53,276 nt of DNA from Lachnoclostridium edouardi (GTDB taxonomy: Bacteria; Bacillota; Clostridia; Lachnospirales; Lachnospiraceae): the NCBI RefSeq assembly GCF_900240245.1, contig NZ_OESQ01000001.1:1621977-1675252 (forward strand), written 5' to 3'. Made by a program: the position numbers and the translations under genes. This document shows, in pieces, positions 44,273 through 52,103 of the stretch (position 1 is its first letter; each line of letters starts with the position of its first letter). The notes beneath the pieces were generated by a model. It was not told the origin of the DNA, ran no database searches, and saw nothing but the letters and a program-made list of their open reading frames with translations.

Positions 44273-44872
44273 TCAAACTGAGGCCTTCTTCTCCCATAAC
44301 TTTTCGACAAAAAATATACTGTCGCTGATGCAGTCGGCCAAATGCATCACCACAGACAGCCGGATACTTTGAAGCATAATAGGATCATGGTTTCTGCAGC
44401 TTCCCACAATACCTGTTATAAATATATCTCCAACTGCTCTTAATTCCTTGCTGACTCCCAGCCCTGGCTTTAACGGCCCTTTTCCCAAGGTTACATAGCC
44501 AATATGCTCCATATTGCCTACTGAGGCGTCCACCGCCACAATTAAATGCTCCGGAAAGCTTGCTTTCACCATTTTCATATATTGTTCCAGATTCATGGCG
44601 TGAACCGGCTTTTCCAACGTTCCGATTACCTGTGCTTTTTTCATCCTCCGCCCTTTCAGCTTATATCCAATTAAGGGCCCCAGGCTGTCACCAGTAGAAC
44701 GGTCAGTCCCAATACACAGGAAAAGAATATTTTTTTTCTGTGCCTCTTCCATCATTTCTTTGATTAAACTGTAAAGGCGAAGAGCAAAGGATTCTATTTC
44801 CCACTCATTTTTTGCGTCAAAATAATATATTTCCCGGTCTCCCCGAATTTTAATCCGTTCCCAAAGTCTCAT
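44273..44872 (-). CDS. yyaC: Spore protease YyaC-family protein
   Basis: 199 aa from the chosen ATG. Germination-protease/hydrogenase-maturation-like fold: ILFLCIGTDRSTGDSLGPLIG, VDASVG and GDIFITGIVGSCRNHD. Candidate start codons at 44914 (GTG), 44890 (ATG) and 44872 (ATG); the last has AGGCGGT six bases upstream. Related to the forespore-specific YyaC of Bacillus. A sigma-F-like promoter lies just upstream. Implies the organism forms spores. Confidence 0.82.
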   Translation of the reverse strand: MRLWERIKIRGDREIYYFDAKNEWEIESFALRLYSLIKEMMEEAQKKNILFLCIGTDRSTGDSLGPLIGYKLKGRRMKKAQVIGTLEKPVHAMNLEQYMKMVKASFPEHLIVAVDASVGNMEHIGYVTLGKGPLKPGLGVSKELRAVGDIFITGIVGSCRNHDPIMLQSIRLSVVMHLADCISDSIFFVEKLWEKKASV

Positions 44873-44903
44873 ATAATACCGCCTGTACATTTTTCTTAAT
44901 TCT

Positions 44904-44932
44904 ATTATAGGCACGCACTTTTCCTTTTATGC
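44904..44932 (-). promoter_or_regulatory. Candidate sigma-F promoter of yyaC
   Basis: Minus strand GCATA (44928-44932), 15-nt spacer, GCCTATAAT (44904-44912), against the forespore consensus GYATA-N15-GGnnAnAnT with one mismatch. A sigmaA -10 (TATAAT) overlaps, but lacks a good -35. Confidence 0.45.
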
Positions 44933-44961
44933 ACAGAACTGGTGAAATTATATAGGACGGC

Positions 44962-45005
44962 AAAAAGCTGCAGCCGTCGGTTAAAACCCCAAAGCTGCAG
45001 CTTTT
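44962..45005 (-). terminator. Terminator after the coiled-coil membrane protein
   Basis: AAAAGCTGCAGC (plus 44962-44974 arm) pairs with GCTGCAGCTTTT (44994-45005) and ends in TTTTTG on the minus strand. An alternative hairpin GACGGC/GCCGTC shares part of one arm. Confidence 0.75.
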
Positions 45006-45017
45006 ATTTTTCAGATT

Positions 45018-46118
45018 CTATTTATCATTTTCTTTTAAGCTTTTATATAATTCCATTGCTTCGCTTAAATTTGAAGCTTTTCCGTTTTTAATAAATTCCG
45101 ATAATTCCCCGATTTTTAAAGGATCTAAAAACTCTTTTCCCAAATAAGTTCCATAGTGGTCTGTAATATAAATACTTTTATCCTTTAGCTGACTTTCTAC
45201 TTCTTTTATATCCTGCTCAGCTTTGCTGTACTCTTCCCTGAGTTTTTCCAGGCGCGGCTTTGCATTATTATAAATCTCGTCAGAAATAATAGTTTTTGTA
45301 ACCTGCTCAAAGGTCCCCAGGGCTTCTTTCTTCTTAGCGGCGATTTCCTGAAGCTCCTGTTCTGCCTGAGCAATTTCATCATCATACTTTTCCAGATTAT
45401 AAACCGCTTCGTCCTTATCCCTCTTAATAGACCTTGTTATTACTTTGATTTTCTTTTTATTGGAATGCAGCTGATCCCGCATCCTCCGCCCTTCCTTCAA
45501 AGCTTCCATGTGAAGCAGCTTTGTTTTATTGCTGATAATAATATACAGCCCTCCGAAAATTAAGGTGCTGAAAAAGAATATCAGCACCAGCATCCATATT
45601 TTCTTTCCCGGAATGAGAAAATTATAGATACTGTAGGGCACTCCCAAAAAGCATATAAGCACTGCTATAAACAACCTTAGAAACTCTCCTGCAAACCTGG
45701 GCATAAATAGAGTATAATACCACCCTGAATTACAAAAGGAGGGAACTCTTTTCTGCTGAAATAAGGTTCTGGTTCTCAGACGAATTTCTCTGTTTTCATC
45801 TCTAAGATCAGCCGTCTCCTCGGCGATCCTGTCCTGCATCCCCTGGTTTCTCGCTTTTTCTCTTTTCACTCTGGCCTTCTTCAGCTTATCCTGTCCTTTT
45901 GCGATTTCCTTATCATAGCTTCCGCTAATATCTTCACGTCTTTTCTTAATAGTAGCGCTGACTGTATCATTTAATGTCTTTTTTTCAGTCTCAAGCGCTT
46001 TTTCCAGCCGGGCCGCCTCTGCTTTTAACTGGGCCTCTCTGTCTGAAAGAAGCGTTTGTTCTTCCAAAGCCGTTCTGGCCTCAGAAAGAAATGCCACGCT
46101 GTCGGTAATTGGAGTCAT
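45018..46118 (-). CDS. Coiled-coil membrane protein of unknown function
   Basis: 366 aa from MTPITDS. Residues ~15-120 and ~205-340 are long charged coiled coils (heptad-like Leu/Ala/Lys/Glu patterns), separated by two membrane helices (about 147-170 and 175-198). The upstream frame to 46184 is rejected since AAGGAGG lies 8 nt before the ATG at 46118. No family recognised; the tail (about 320-366) is a short globular region. Transcribed alone, divergent from the small protein at 46274. Confidence 0.7.
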   Translation of the reverse strand: MTPITDSVAFLSEARTALEEQTLLSDREAQLKAEAARLEKALETEKKTLNDTVSATIKKRREDISGSYDKEIAKGQDKLKKARVKREKARNQGMQDRIAEETADLRDENREIRLRTRTLFQQKRVPSFCNSGWYYTLFMPRFAGEFLRLFIAVLICFLGVPYSIYNFLIPGKKIWMLVLIFFFSTLIFGGLYIIISNKTKLLHMEALKEGRRMRDQLHSNKKKIKVITRSIKRDKDEAVYNLEKYDDEIAQAEQELQEIAAKKKEALGTFEQVTKTIISDEIYNNAKPRLEKLREEYSKAEQDIKEVESQLKDKSIYITDHYGTYLGKEFLDPLKIGELSEFIKNGKASNLSEAMELYKSLKENDK

Positions 46119-46273
46119 ACTCAGCTCCTCCTTGGTATAAATTATGGCTGTCTTTAGCTTACTACAAATGATGTCTGTAGACAAGGGCTCAATCCAGAAA
46201 AAACATCTTCAAAAATGAAAAAAATCATGTTATACTGCAACCAACACTTTTCATTTCAGAAAGGAGAATATTT

Positions 46274-46540
46274 ATGTTTCGCATGTGGGGTAAAATTTTA
46301 AAGGACAACCGCCTTCTTAAAGATACTGTAATCTGCCAGCCCGACTATTCTTTAAGCCGCACTCAAATGGTTTTCCAATCTCTCACCGCTATTTGTTATG
46401 AATTTGATTTAGGAGAGCCTATCTGGCTGGATGCCAATGTAAGCGACTTCCAAAGACATGCCAAAACCCGTTTTACCCAGGACAATTTTATTGAACATCT
46501 GGATTTTGATTACCTGGAAATACAGGTTATTGAAGAATAA
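46274..46540 (+). CDS. Small conserved protein of unknown function
   Basis: 88 aa, mixed charge, no signal peptide or membrane helix. RMWGKILKDNRLLKDTVI at the start and EPIWLDANVSDFQRHAKTRF in the middle look conserved-protein-like. AAAGGAG lies 7 nt before the ATG, and a candidate -10 TATACT lies at about 46230. Converges on lytR with only 9 nt between stop codons, so the two transcripts must overlap. Confidence 0.65.
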   Translation: MFRMWGKILKDNRLLKDTVICQPDYSLSRTQMVFQSLTAICYEFDLGEPIWLDANVSDFQRHAKTRFTQDNFIEHLDFDYLEIQVIEE

Positions 46541-46549
46541 TTAAACAGC

Positions 46550-47263
46550 CTACCATCCCAACAGCTGTCTGAGAATTTTAGTTTTTTCTCTTCCAATAGG
46601 CAGTATATTCTTTTCATAATTTTCCATTTTCAGGGCAAAGCTGTTGTTTCCCCATGGAAACACTTCTCTGATTTTGTCCAGATTAATTAAATAGCTTTTA
46701 TGAATACGGAAAAACCTGGCCGCTTCCAGCCGTTTTTCATATTCTCCTATAGTCTTTCCTTCATAATATTCATTTTCCAGGGTGTGAATCAGACAGCCCC
46801 TGTTATATGTCTCAATGTATACAATATTTTCTATATCCTCAAATACTGTTCTTCCGTTGCTGGTAATAGCAATTCTTCTGCAAAGCTGCTTTTCTTTCAG
46901 CTCATTCTGCTCCGGACAGCATTTTTTCAATACTTTTTCTAAACGCTTTTTGTCATAGGGCTTCATCACATAGTCTTCTACTTCCAGCTCAAAGGCTTTT
47001 ACAGCGTATTCTGAATATGCTGTGACAAATACAATTTTCATGTCCGGCTGCATATTTTTAAGGGCATGTATTAAAACAGTGCCGTTAATATCCCCCAGGT
47101 TAATATCTAAAAAGAAAATATCAAACTTTTTTTCCCCAGCCATCTGAAGGGCGGCAGCTCCTGAATCACCTTCCTCAATTATTGCATCTGGCAGAAGTTC
47201 ACTTAGTTGATATTTCAGCTCACTGCGGGCCGGCCTTTCATCATCAATTATTGCGATTTTCAT
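46550..47263 (-). CDS. lytR: LytTR-type response regulator
   Basis: 237 aa. Receiver 1-120 with acidic pocket IIDDERPAR, phospho-acceptor Asp in IFFLDINLGDING and the Thr/Lys switch (VFVTAY, DYVMKPYD); LytTR DNA-binding domain 135-237 (NIVYIETYNRGCLIHT, FFRIHKSYLINLDKIREV). Start overlaps the kinase gene by 20 bp with AAGGAGGG upstream. LytTR domains bind 9-bp direct repeats separated by about 12 bp; exactly such a pair lies upstream of the neighbouring symporter operon. Confidence 0.92.
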   Translation of the reverse strand: MKIAIIDDERPARSELKYQLSELLPDAIIEEGDSGAAALQMAGEKKFDIFFLDINLGDINGTVLIHALKNMQPDMKIVFVTAYSEYAVKAFELEVEDYVMKPYDKKRLEKVLKKCCPEQNELKEKQLCRRIAITSNGRTVFEDIENIVYIETYNRGCLIHTLENEYYEGKTIGEYEKRLEAARFFRIHKSYLINLDKIREVFPWGNNSFALKMENYEKNILPIGREKTKILRQLLGW

Positions 47264-49100
47264 CTTCTCCCTCCTTGGGCATTTCTTTTAAAAAATGTAA
47301 TTCCACAGTAGATCCCTTTTCTGAGCTTACAATTACAAGTCCATTATCCTCTCCGTAAATGCTTTTCATCCTTCTGTGCACATTGGTCAGTCCAATGCTT
47401 TTTCCCGTAGGTTCTCCGTTCTTTAACTTTTCCAGAATCTCCGCCGGAAAGCCCTTCCCAGCGTCGCAGATGCGCACAATTACCTCTTTTTCCCTGTCCC
47501 TGATCTGGATAGCCACGCGGCGGCGGCCGGTCTGATCTGCTCCGTAGCGAACTGCGTTTTCCACAATAGGCTGAAAAATCAAGGTAGGAATACGCATATC
47601 CATCTGTGTAGGCACGTCGTATGTGACTGTCAGCTTGTCCTCAAATCTGGCTTTTTCCAGCTCCAGATAATCCTTTACATGGTCTAACTCCTCCCTCATT
47701 GAAACCATATAATTCTCAGAATTCAGATTATAGCGAAAATAATTAGCTAAAATCACAAGAAGCTCCCTGGCCCTGTCCGGATTTTCCCGGCACACATAAG
47801 CAATGGTGTTTAATGCGTTAAAAAGAAAATGAGGGTTTACCTGAAACTGAAGAGCTTTAAACTCTGCCTTTTGCCGCATTCGCTTCTGGTGGTCCAGCTC
47901 AGCCATTGCAATTTGAGTAGAGCCGATTGTCACTAGGTTCTGCAATAGCTCTGTCTCGCTTTGTCTGATCACCCACTGCTTTTTAATCCACACAATCATA
48001 CAGCCAATAGACTGATCCCTGATTACAAAGGGAGCTGCTATAAGAGAATATTCTTTCATCCTCTCATAGTCTTTATTATTTTTAGAGATCTGATGTACAG
48101 TCACCAGCTCTCTTGTGTCCATAGCCTTTTCCCCTATTTCTGGAATTTCTGTCATCCTGCCTAAAATGTCGCTTAAATCTTCAGGCAGACTTTCTGGATT
48201 ATGGGTCTGATTTAAGCTTCCAAGCAGTCCTTTTCTTCCCTCAGGAACCTGGCAGTTTCTAATATCAGGCCCCCCTCTTTTAGGCTCCCCGTATGGCTCT
48301 GGCTTTTTAAACCTCCACTCCAGAATCTCGCTTCTGTTGGTGATCATAACTCCGCTCCAGTCTGTTTCCCGCAGGATTACAGAGGCCAGCTGGTTAATCC
48401 TCTCTCCTTTATGAAGTCCCTTATACAGCAGGGGAAGACATTTTCTGGACAGCTCAGAAGCCCTCTGAAGCTGTCTGCTGCTTTCTAAGTCCTGCTGGAT
48501 AAATACATTGTTAAATGTGGAAATAAATAAGAGAATTCCACAAGAGTTTAAAACTATCATAGGAAAGGAGATCTGTAAAATAGTCTCAAAGGCCTTCCAC
48601 ATTTCCGGCGACAAGCGAAGGAGAGAAACCATATCGCAGATTTCCGCAAAGCAGGCCAGCAAAAATAAATCTCTGTATTTCCATTTTCCTCTTTGGAAAT
48701 ATGGATAAAAGCTTCCTCCTAAAAGGCCGAATAAAACGGTGGAAAATGCAGCCGCTGAAGCAAATATTTTAGGAGTGGAAAATATATATACGTAAATCGC
48801 CCCTAAAAAGGAAGCGTACATTCCTACTAAAGGCCCGCCTAAAAGCCCTGCCGCCATGGCGCCGATTACTCTGGTGTTCAGATTATAACCGCCAAAATCT
48901 ATACTTGTAAAGGTAGAAAGAATAATCGTAGCCGCAAACAGCAGAGAAAGAATCAGCTGGTGCCTCCAGGTTCTTCTTTCCTGCACCAGCATACTTTGAA
49001 CCATTTTTAATTTAGAAAGCAGCTGCGCTACAATTACCAATAAACCAATATTTAATATCAAATCAAAAACTAATCTGTCTCCGTCTGTATGTATATTCAT
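47244..49100 (-). CDS. lytS: LytS-type sensor histidine kinase
   Basis: 618 aa. Five or six membrane helices in the first 200 residues form the 5TM-5TMR_LYT sensor (TSIDFGGYNLNTRVIGAMAAGLLGGP), then a GAF-like region (about 230-390) and a histidine kinase: FQVNPHFLFNALNTIAYV with the phospho-His, VENAVRYG, CDAGKGFP and SIGLTNVHRRM. A TTG at 49121 has no ribosome site; the ATG at 49100 is chosen. Senses an extracellular signal and phosphorylates the LytTR regulator downstream. Confidence 0.92.
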   Translation of the reverse strand: MNIHTDGDRLVFDLILNIGLLVIVAQLLSKLKMVQSMLVQERRTWRHQLILSLLFAATIILSTFTSIDFGGYNLNTRVIGAMAAGLLGGPLVGMYASFLGAIYVYIFSTPKIFASAAAFSTVLFGLLGGSFYPYFQRGKWKYRDLFLLACFAEICDMVSLLRLSPEMWKAFETILQISFPMIVLNSCGILLFISTFNNVFIQQDLESSRQLQRASELSRKCLPLLYKGLHKGERINQLASVILRETDWSGVMITNRSEILEWRFKKPEPYGEPKRGGPDIRNCQVPEGRKGLLGSLNQTHNPESLPEDLSDILGRMTEIPEIGEKAMDTRELVTVHQISKNNKDYERMKEYSLIAAPFVIRDQSIGCMIVWIKKQWVIRQSETELLQNLVTIGSTQIAMAELDHQKRMRQKAEFKALQFQVNPHFLFNALNTIAYVCRENPDRARELLVILANYFRYNLNSENYMVSMREELDHVKDYLELEKARFEDKLTVTYDVPTQMDMRIPTLIFQPIVENAVRYGADQTGRRRVAIQIRDREKEVIVRICDAGKGFPAEILEKLKNGEPTGKSIGLTNVHRRMKSIYGEDNGLVIVSSEKGSTVELHFLKEMPKEGEDENRNN

Positions 49101-49148
49101 ATCTTTTATCCCAACTGTCAAAATAGTTATTGAATAGTTATTTACTTA

Positions 49149-49177
49149 ATTTTAACATAATTATAGGTTTCGCACAA
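49149..49177 (-). promoter_or_regulatory. Promoter of lytSR
   Basis: Minus strand TTGTGC (49172-49177), 17-nt spacer, TAAAAT (49149-49154), about 48 bp before lytS. Downstream the plus strand shows a doubled AATAGTTATT 11 nt apart (49121-49142). Confidence 0.5.
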
Positions 49178-49191
49178 GAAAAGACACAGCT

Positions 49192-49224
49192 AAAAACCCT
49201 GGCATATGGGGGTATGCCAGGGTT
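49192..49224 (-). terminator. Terminator of the symporter-hydrolase operon
   Basis: A perfect 12-bp stem (49195-49206 with 49213-49224) around a six-base loop, followed by TTTTTAG on the minus strand, 50 bp after the hydrolase stop. Confidence 0.88.
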
Positions 49225-49273
49225 CTTAAAGAGGTTTTTATGTATGATTTAATTAAAATACGGGGAATTAAAA

Positions 49274-50503
49274 TTAATCTTCGTTAGCTAATGTAAGCAT
49301 TGTACGGTACAATACTTCTGCTCCTGCCGCACAGTCCTCTGGTGAGCTGTACTCTGCTTTGTTGTGGCTCAGTCCGTCTTTAGATCTTACAAAGATCATT
49401 CCCATTGGGCAGAAGTCTGCAAATGTGGATGAGTCGTGGCCTGCTCCACTTGGCATCTTAAATACTGGTAAGCCGCTGTCTTCACATGCCTTTACTACTA
49501 TATCCTGTACATGGTCTGCACATGGCTTTCCTTCATCATCCTTCATCAGCACATTTACTTCTATTCCCACTCCGCGCTTCTCACATACTGCCTTCATTCT
49601 CTCTACACATTTATCAAACATGGCGTCTCTTAATGCCGCCTTCTGATTTCTCATGTCTATACTGAATTTTACTTCGCCTGGCACTACGTTTACTCCGCCT
49701 GGGAATGCTGTGATCTTTCCTACTGTTGCCACTGCCTGTGGATATTTCTTTGCTTCATCCTCTATCTCCAACATACACTCTGCCGCTGCTGCAAGTGCAT
49801 CCTTTCTTAAATCCATTGGAGTTGTTCCTGCATGGGACGCTGTTCCGCTGATTGTTACCTCGCCTCTGATCTGGCAGCAGATTCCTGTTACTACTCCTAC
49901 TGCTAAATCCTTGCTCTCCAGCACTGCTCCCTGCTCTATGTGAAGCTCTAAGTGGGCCTTTGCATACCCCTCCGGCAGTCTTGCGTCGTCTACGTGATCT
50001 GGGTCTATTCCGCACTCCTTCAGACACTCTGTCACTGTCTTTCCGTCCTTATCTGCATGGGTCATAATTCCATGATCATAGCCGCCTGTTAAATGGCCTG
50101 CTCCTGAATAGCTTCCCACAAAACGGGTTCCTTCCTCGTCACGGTAGCCGATTACTTCGATTGGGTGTTTTGTCACAATCCCTTCCTCTGTCATGGCCTG
50201 AACTGCTTCGATTCCTCCGATTACTCCAAGTCTTCCGTCAAACATTCCTCCGCCATATACAGTGTCAATATGGGAGCCTGTCATTACTACAGATGCGTTT
50301 GGATCTGTTCCCTCTTTTCTTCCTACAAGGTTTCCTGCTGCATCCATATGTACTGTCATTCCTGCTTCCCTCATGTACTGAGCTACCAGAGCGTGAGCCT
50401 CATTCTCTTCTTTTGAAAGAGCCATACAGTATACGCCGTCCTCTGTGTTTCCGATCTGTCCCAGTTCCATTAAACGATTAAAAAGCCTGTCCTTATTGAT
50501 CAT
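49274..50503 (-). CDS. Zn-dependent M20-family amidohydrolase (N-carbamoyl-L-amino acid hydrolase / allantoate amidohydrolase type), copy 1
   Basis: 409 aa, full length. Metal ligands in MTGSHIDTVYGGGMFDGRLG (His and bridging Asp), RDEEGTRF (Glu-Glu), HIEQGAVLE (His) and the C-terminal AGHDSSTFADFCP; ISGTASHAGTTPMDLRKDAL carries the dimer-interface His/Arg. Such enzymes remove a carbamoyl or ureido group from amino-acid or purine-breakdown intermediates. Its ATG overlaps the stop of the symporter (TAATG). Protein identical over 383 residues to the second copy at 52104. Confidence 0.92.
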   Translation of the reverse strand: MINKDRLFNRLMELGQIGNTEDGVYCMALSKEENEAHALVAQYMREAGMTVHMDAAGNLVGRKEGTDPNASVVMTGSHIDTVYGGGMFDGRLGVIGGIEAVQAMTEEGIVTKHPIEVIGYRDEEGTRFVGSYSGAGHLTGGYDHGIMTHADKDGKTVTECLKECGIDPDHVDDARLPEGYAKAHLELHIEQGAVLESKDLAVGVVTGICCQIRGEVTISGTASHAGTTPMDLRKDALAAAAECMLEIEDEAKKYPQAVATVGKITAFPGGVNVVPGEVKFSIDMRNQKAALRDAMFDKCVERMKAVCEKRGVGIEVNVLMKDDEGKPCADHVQDIVVKACEDSGLPVFKMPSGAGHDSSTFADFCPMGMIFVRSKDGLSHNKAEYSSPEDCAAGAEVLYRTMLTLANED

Positions 50504-51750
50504 TAGTATTCAACCACCTTTTTCTCATTATATACATCACGGTCTAACTCACCCAGCTTGCTTGCTACTAACATAGCAACCATAACGTCTACGTCTACGT
50601 TCATAAGAGTTCTGAACATACCTGCAAACCAGTCAATACCAATTAATACTGCAATGCTTTCCAGAGGAAGTCCTAAAGAGGAAGCCAGGAAAGTATAAAC
50701 GATTACAGAACCGCCTGGCACGCTGATAGTTCCAAGACACATCAGACAGGATAACAGGATTGCCATACCCATCTGGTATGTTGTCATTTCAATACCAGTA
50801 GACTGTGCCATAAAGAAAATAGCTACTACGTAACACTGAGCAGCGCCGCAGCTGTTCATAGACATTGTAATAGGACCTGTAAAGTCAGCTACCTTACGGC
50901 TTACACCAAACTTTGTTACAGAGTCTTCCATCTTTGTAGGAAGGCAGATAGCTCCAGAAGTTGTTGTTAAAGCCATCATGGACATTTTAGCAAACTTCTT
51001 AGGGAATTTAGCAATATTAACTCTGCAGAGAACTGCTGTAAGCGGTCCGTAAAGCAAGAACTGAATTGCATCCCCAATTAAGAGTACGCCCAGGAACTTT
51101 GCCATAGGAACCAGTACCTTAAATCCTGTGGAACCAGCTACGTTAGCCAGCAGACAGAAAATACCGATTGGAGCAATGTTCATAACTGTTTTAATAATGT
51201 TTGTGATAATTGTGTTAAAGCCTGTAACCCACTCTACCATGTTTCTGTTGCCGCTCTGACGTGTATAAGAACCCATAGCAGCGCCAAAGAATAAAGCAAA
51301 CACGATACATGGAACCATAGCGCTGTCAGCCATAGAGCTAACAATATTTGTAGAGAAGAATCCTAAAACTGTATCCTGCAGAGAAGCTGAAGGAGCTGTG
51401 GCATTAGCGATTTCTTCCGCACTGGCAACTTCAATACCTAAACCTGGCTGTACAATTACAGAAAGTGCAACGCCAAGACCTGCTGAAACAATAGTAAATA
51501 AAATAATCCATTTAAATGTATGGAAGCCCATCTTTCCTACATCTTGGTTATCACCGCCGCCTACGGCTCCTGCAACTGCTGTCATAACCAAAAGAACTAC
51601 TGACATCTGAATTAAGCGAAGGAAGATATCTCCAATAAATTTCAAGTTAGATGCCCACGGTCCAACGAGAGATCCGAATACGATACCGCCTATTGTCGCA
51701 ACGAGAATCTGCGTTGTAAGAGATATCGAAAATCCTTTTTTCTTTTCCAT
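50503..51750 (-). CDS. Dicarboxylate/amino acid:cation symporter (SLC1/GltP family)
   Basis: 415 aa from MEKKKGFS. Eight or so membrane segments plus two hairpins typical of the family: the serine-rich loop TTSGAICLPTKME (about residue 275) and the NMD-type segment replaced by SMNSCGAAQCY, then SVPGGSVI. Imports acidic or other amino acids with cations. Upstream in-frame starts at 51783 and 51810 lack ribosome sites. Operon with the hydrolase, suggesting it brings in that enzyme's substrate or removes its product. Confidence 0.9.
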   Translation of the reverse strand: MEKKKGFSISLTTQILVATIGGIVFGSLVGPWASNLKFIGDIFLRLIQMSVVLLVMTAVAGAVGGGDNQDVGKMGFHTFKWIILFTIVSAGLGVALSVIVQPGLGIEVASAEEIANATAPSASLQDTVLGFFSTNIVSSMADSAMVPCIVFALFFGAAMGSYTRQSGNRNMVEWVTGFNTIITNIIKTVMNIAPIGIFCLLANVAGSTGFKVLVPMAKFLGVLLIGDAIQFLLYGPLTAVLCRVNIAKFPKKFAKMSMMALTTTSGAICLPTKMEDSVTKFGVSRKVADFTGPITMSMNSCGAAQCYVVAIFFMAQSTGIEMTTYQMGMAILLSCLMCLGTISVPGGSVIVYTFLASSLGLPLESIAVLIGIDWFAGMFRTLMNVDVDVMVAMLVASKLGELDRDVYNEKKVVEY

Positions 51751-51817
51751 TTTCTTTCCCCTTTTCCTATTTTCTTCGTTCATTGTTTTGAATTGGCCAA
51801 TCCATAACATATTTAAT

Positions 51818-51845
51818 ATTTTACCGTTTTTTTACCGTAAATCAA
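51818..51845 (-). promoter_or_regulatory. Promoter of the symporter-hydrolase operon
   Basis: Minus strand TTGATT (51840-51845), 16-nt spacer, TAAAAT (51818-51823), about 70 bp before the symporter start. The plus-strand spacer contains TTACCGT twice, 11 nt apart (51821-51827 and 51832-51838). Confidence 0.6.
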
Positions 51846-51876
51846 CAGTTTTTGTCTAAAATGTAATCCTTCATGC

Positions 51877-51906
51877 TTAAACTGTAATTTATGATGTATA
51901 AACTGC
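51877..51906 (-). promoter_or_regulatory. LytTR-type binding site (two 9-bp direct repeats, 12-bp spacer)
   Basis: Minus strand GCAGTTTAT (51898-51906), 12-bp spacer, ACAGTTTAA (51877-51885). Each fits 8 of 9 positions of the LytTR consensus [TA][AC][CA]GTTN[AG][TG]. The pair ends 31 bp upstream of the -35 box of the symporter promoter, an activator-type position. The divergently placed neighbour is not involved, so the likely binder is the LytR encoded 3 kb away. Confidence 0.65.
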
Positions 51907-51991
51907 ACAGCAAAATTGTACTGGATTTTCGTACACTCTCTGCAATTTGTTTATTAATCTTTTGCTTAATGAGATTTCATTAAGCAATATT

Positions 51992-52032
51992 CAAAAAAAG
52001 AATCCCGCCAAGGCGATTATTCCTTGACGGGA
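51992..52032 (-). terminator. Terminator of the second hydrolase gene
   Basis: An 11-bp stem (52003-52013 with 52022-52032, one G-U pair) followed by a T-run on the minus strand (51992-51999). Separates the second hydrolase transcription unit from the symporter promoter; the gap 51751-52103 otherwise holds only the promoter and LytTR repeats. Confidence 0.85.
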
Positions 52033-52103
52033 CCTTTATATATTTAATCAAAAGTATTTCCAAAAAGTATTATACCACTCTATATGTGGTTATGTCAACA
52101 AAA

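Noticed and set aside
51832..51838. TTACCGT doublet in the symporter promoter as LytTR site
   Set aside because: The 11-nt spacing and position between -10 and -35 fit LytTR activation worse than the upstream 9-12-9 repeat pair.
47244..51845. Classical LytSR target lrgAB for autolysis control
   Set aside because: No lrgA/lrgB-like genes lie in the window; the neighbouring operon encodes a symporter and hydrolase instead.
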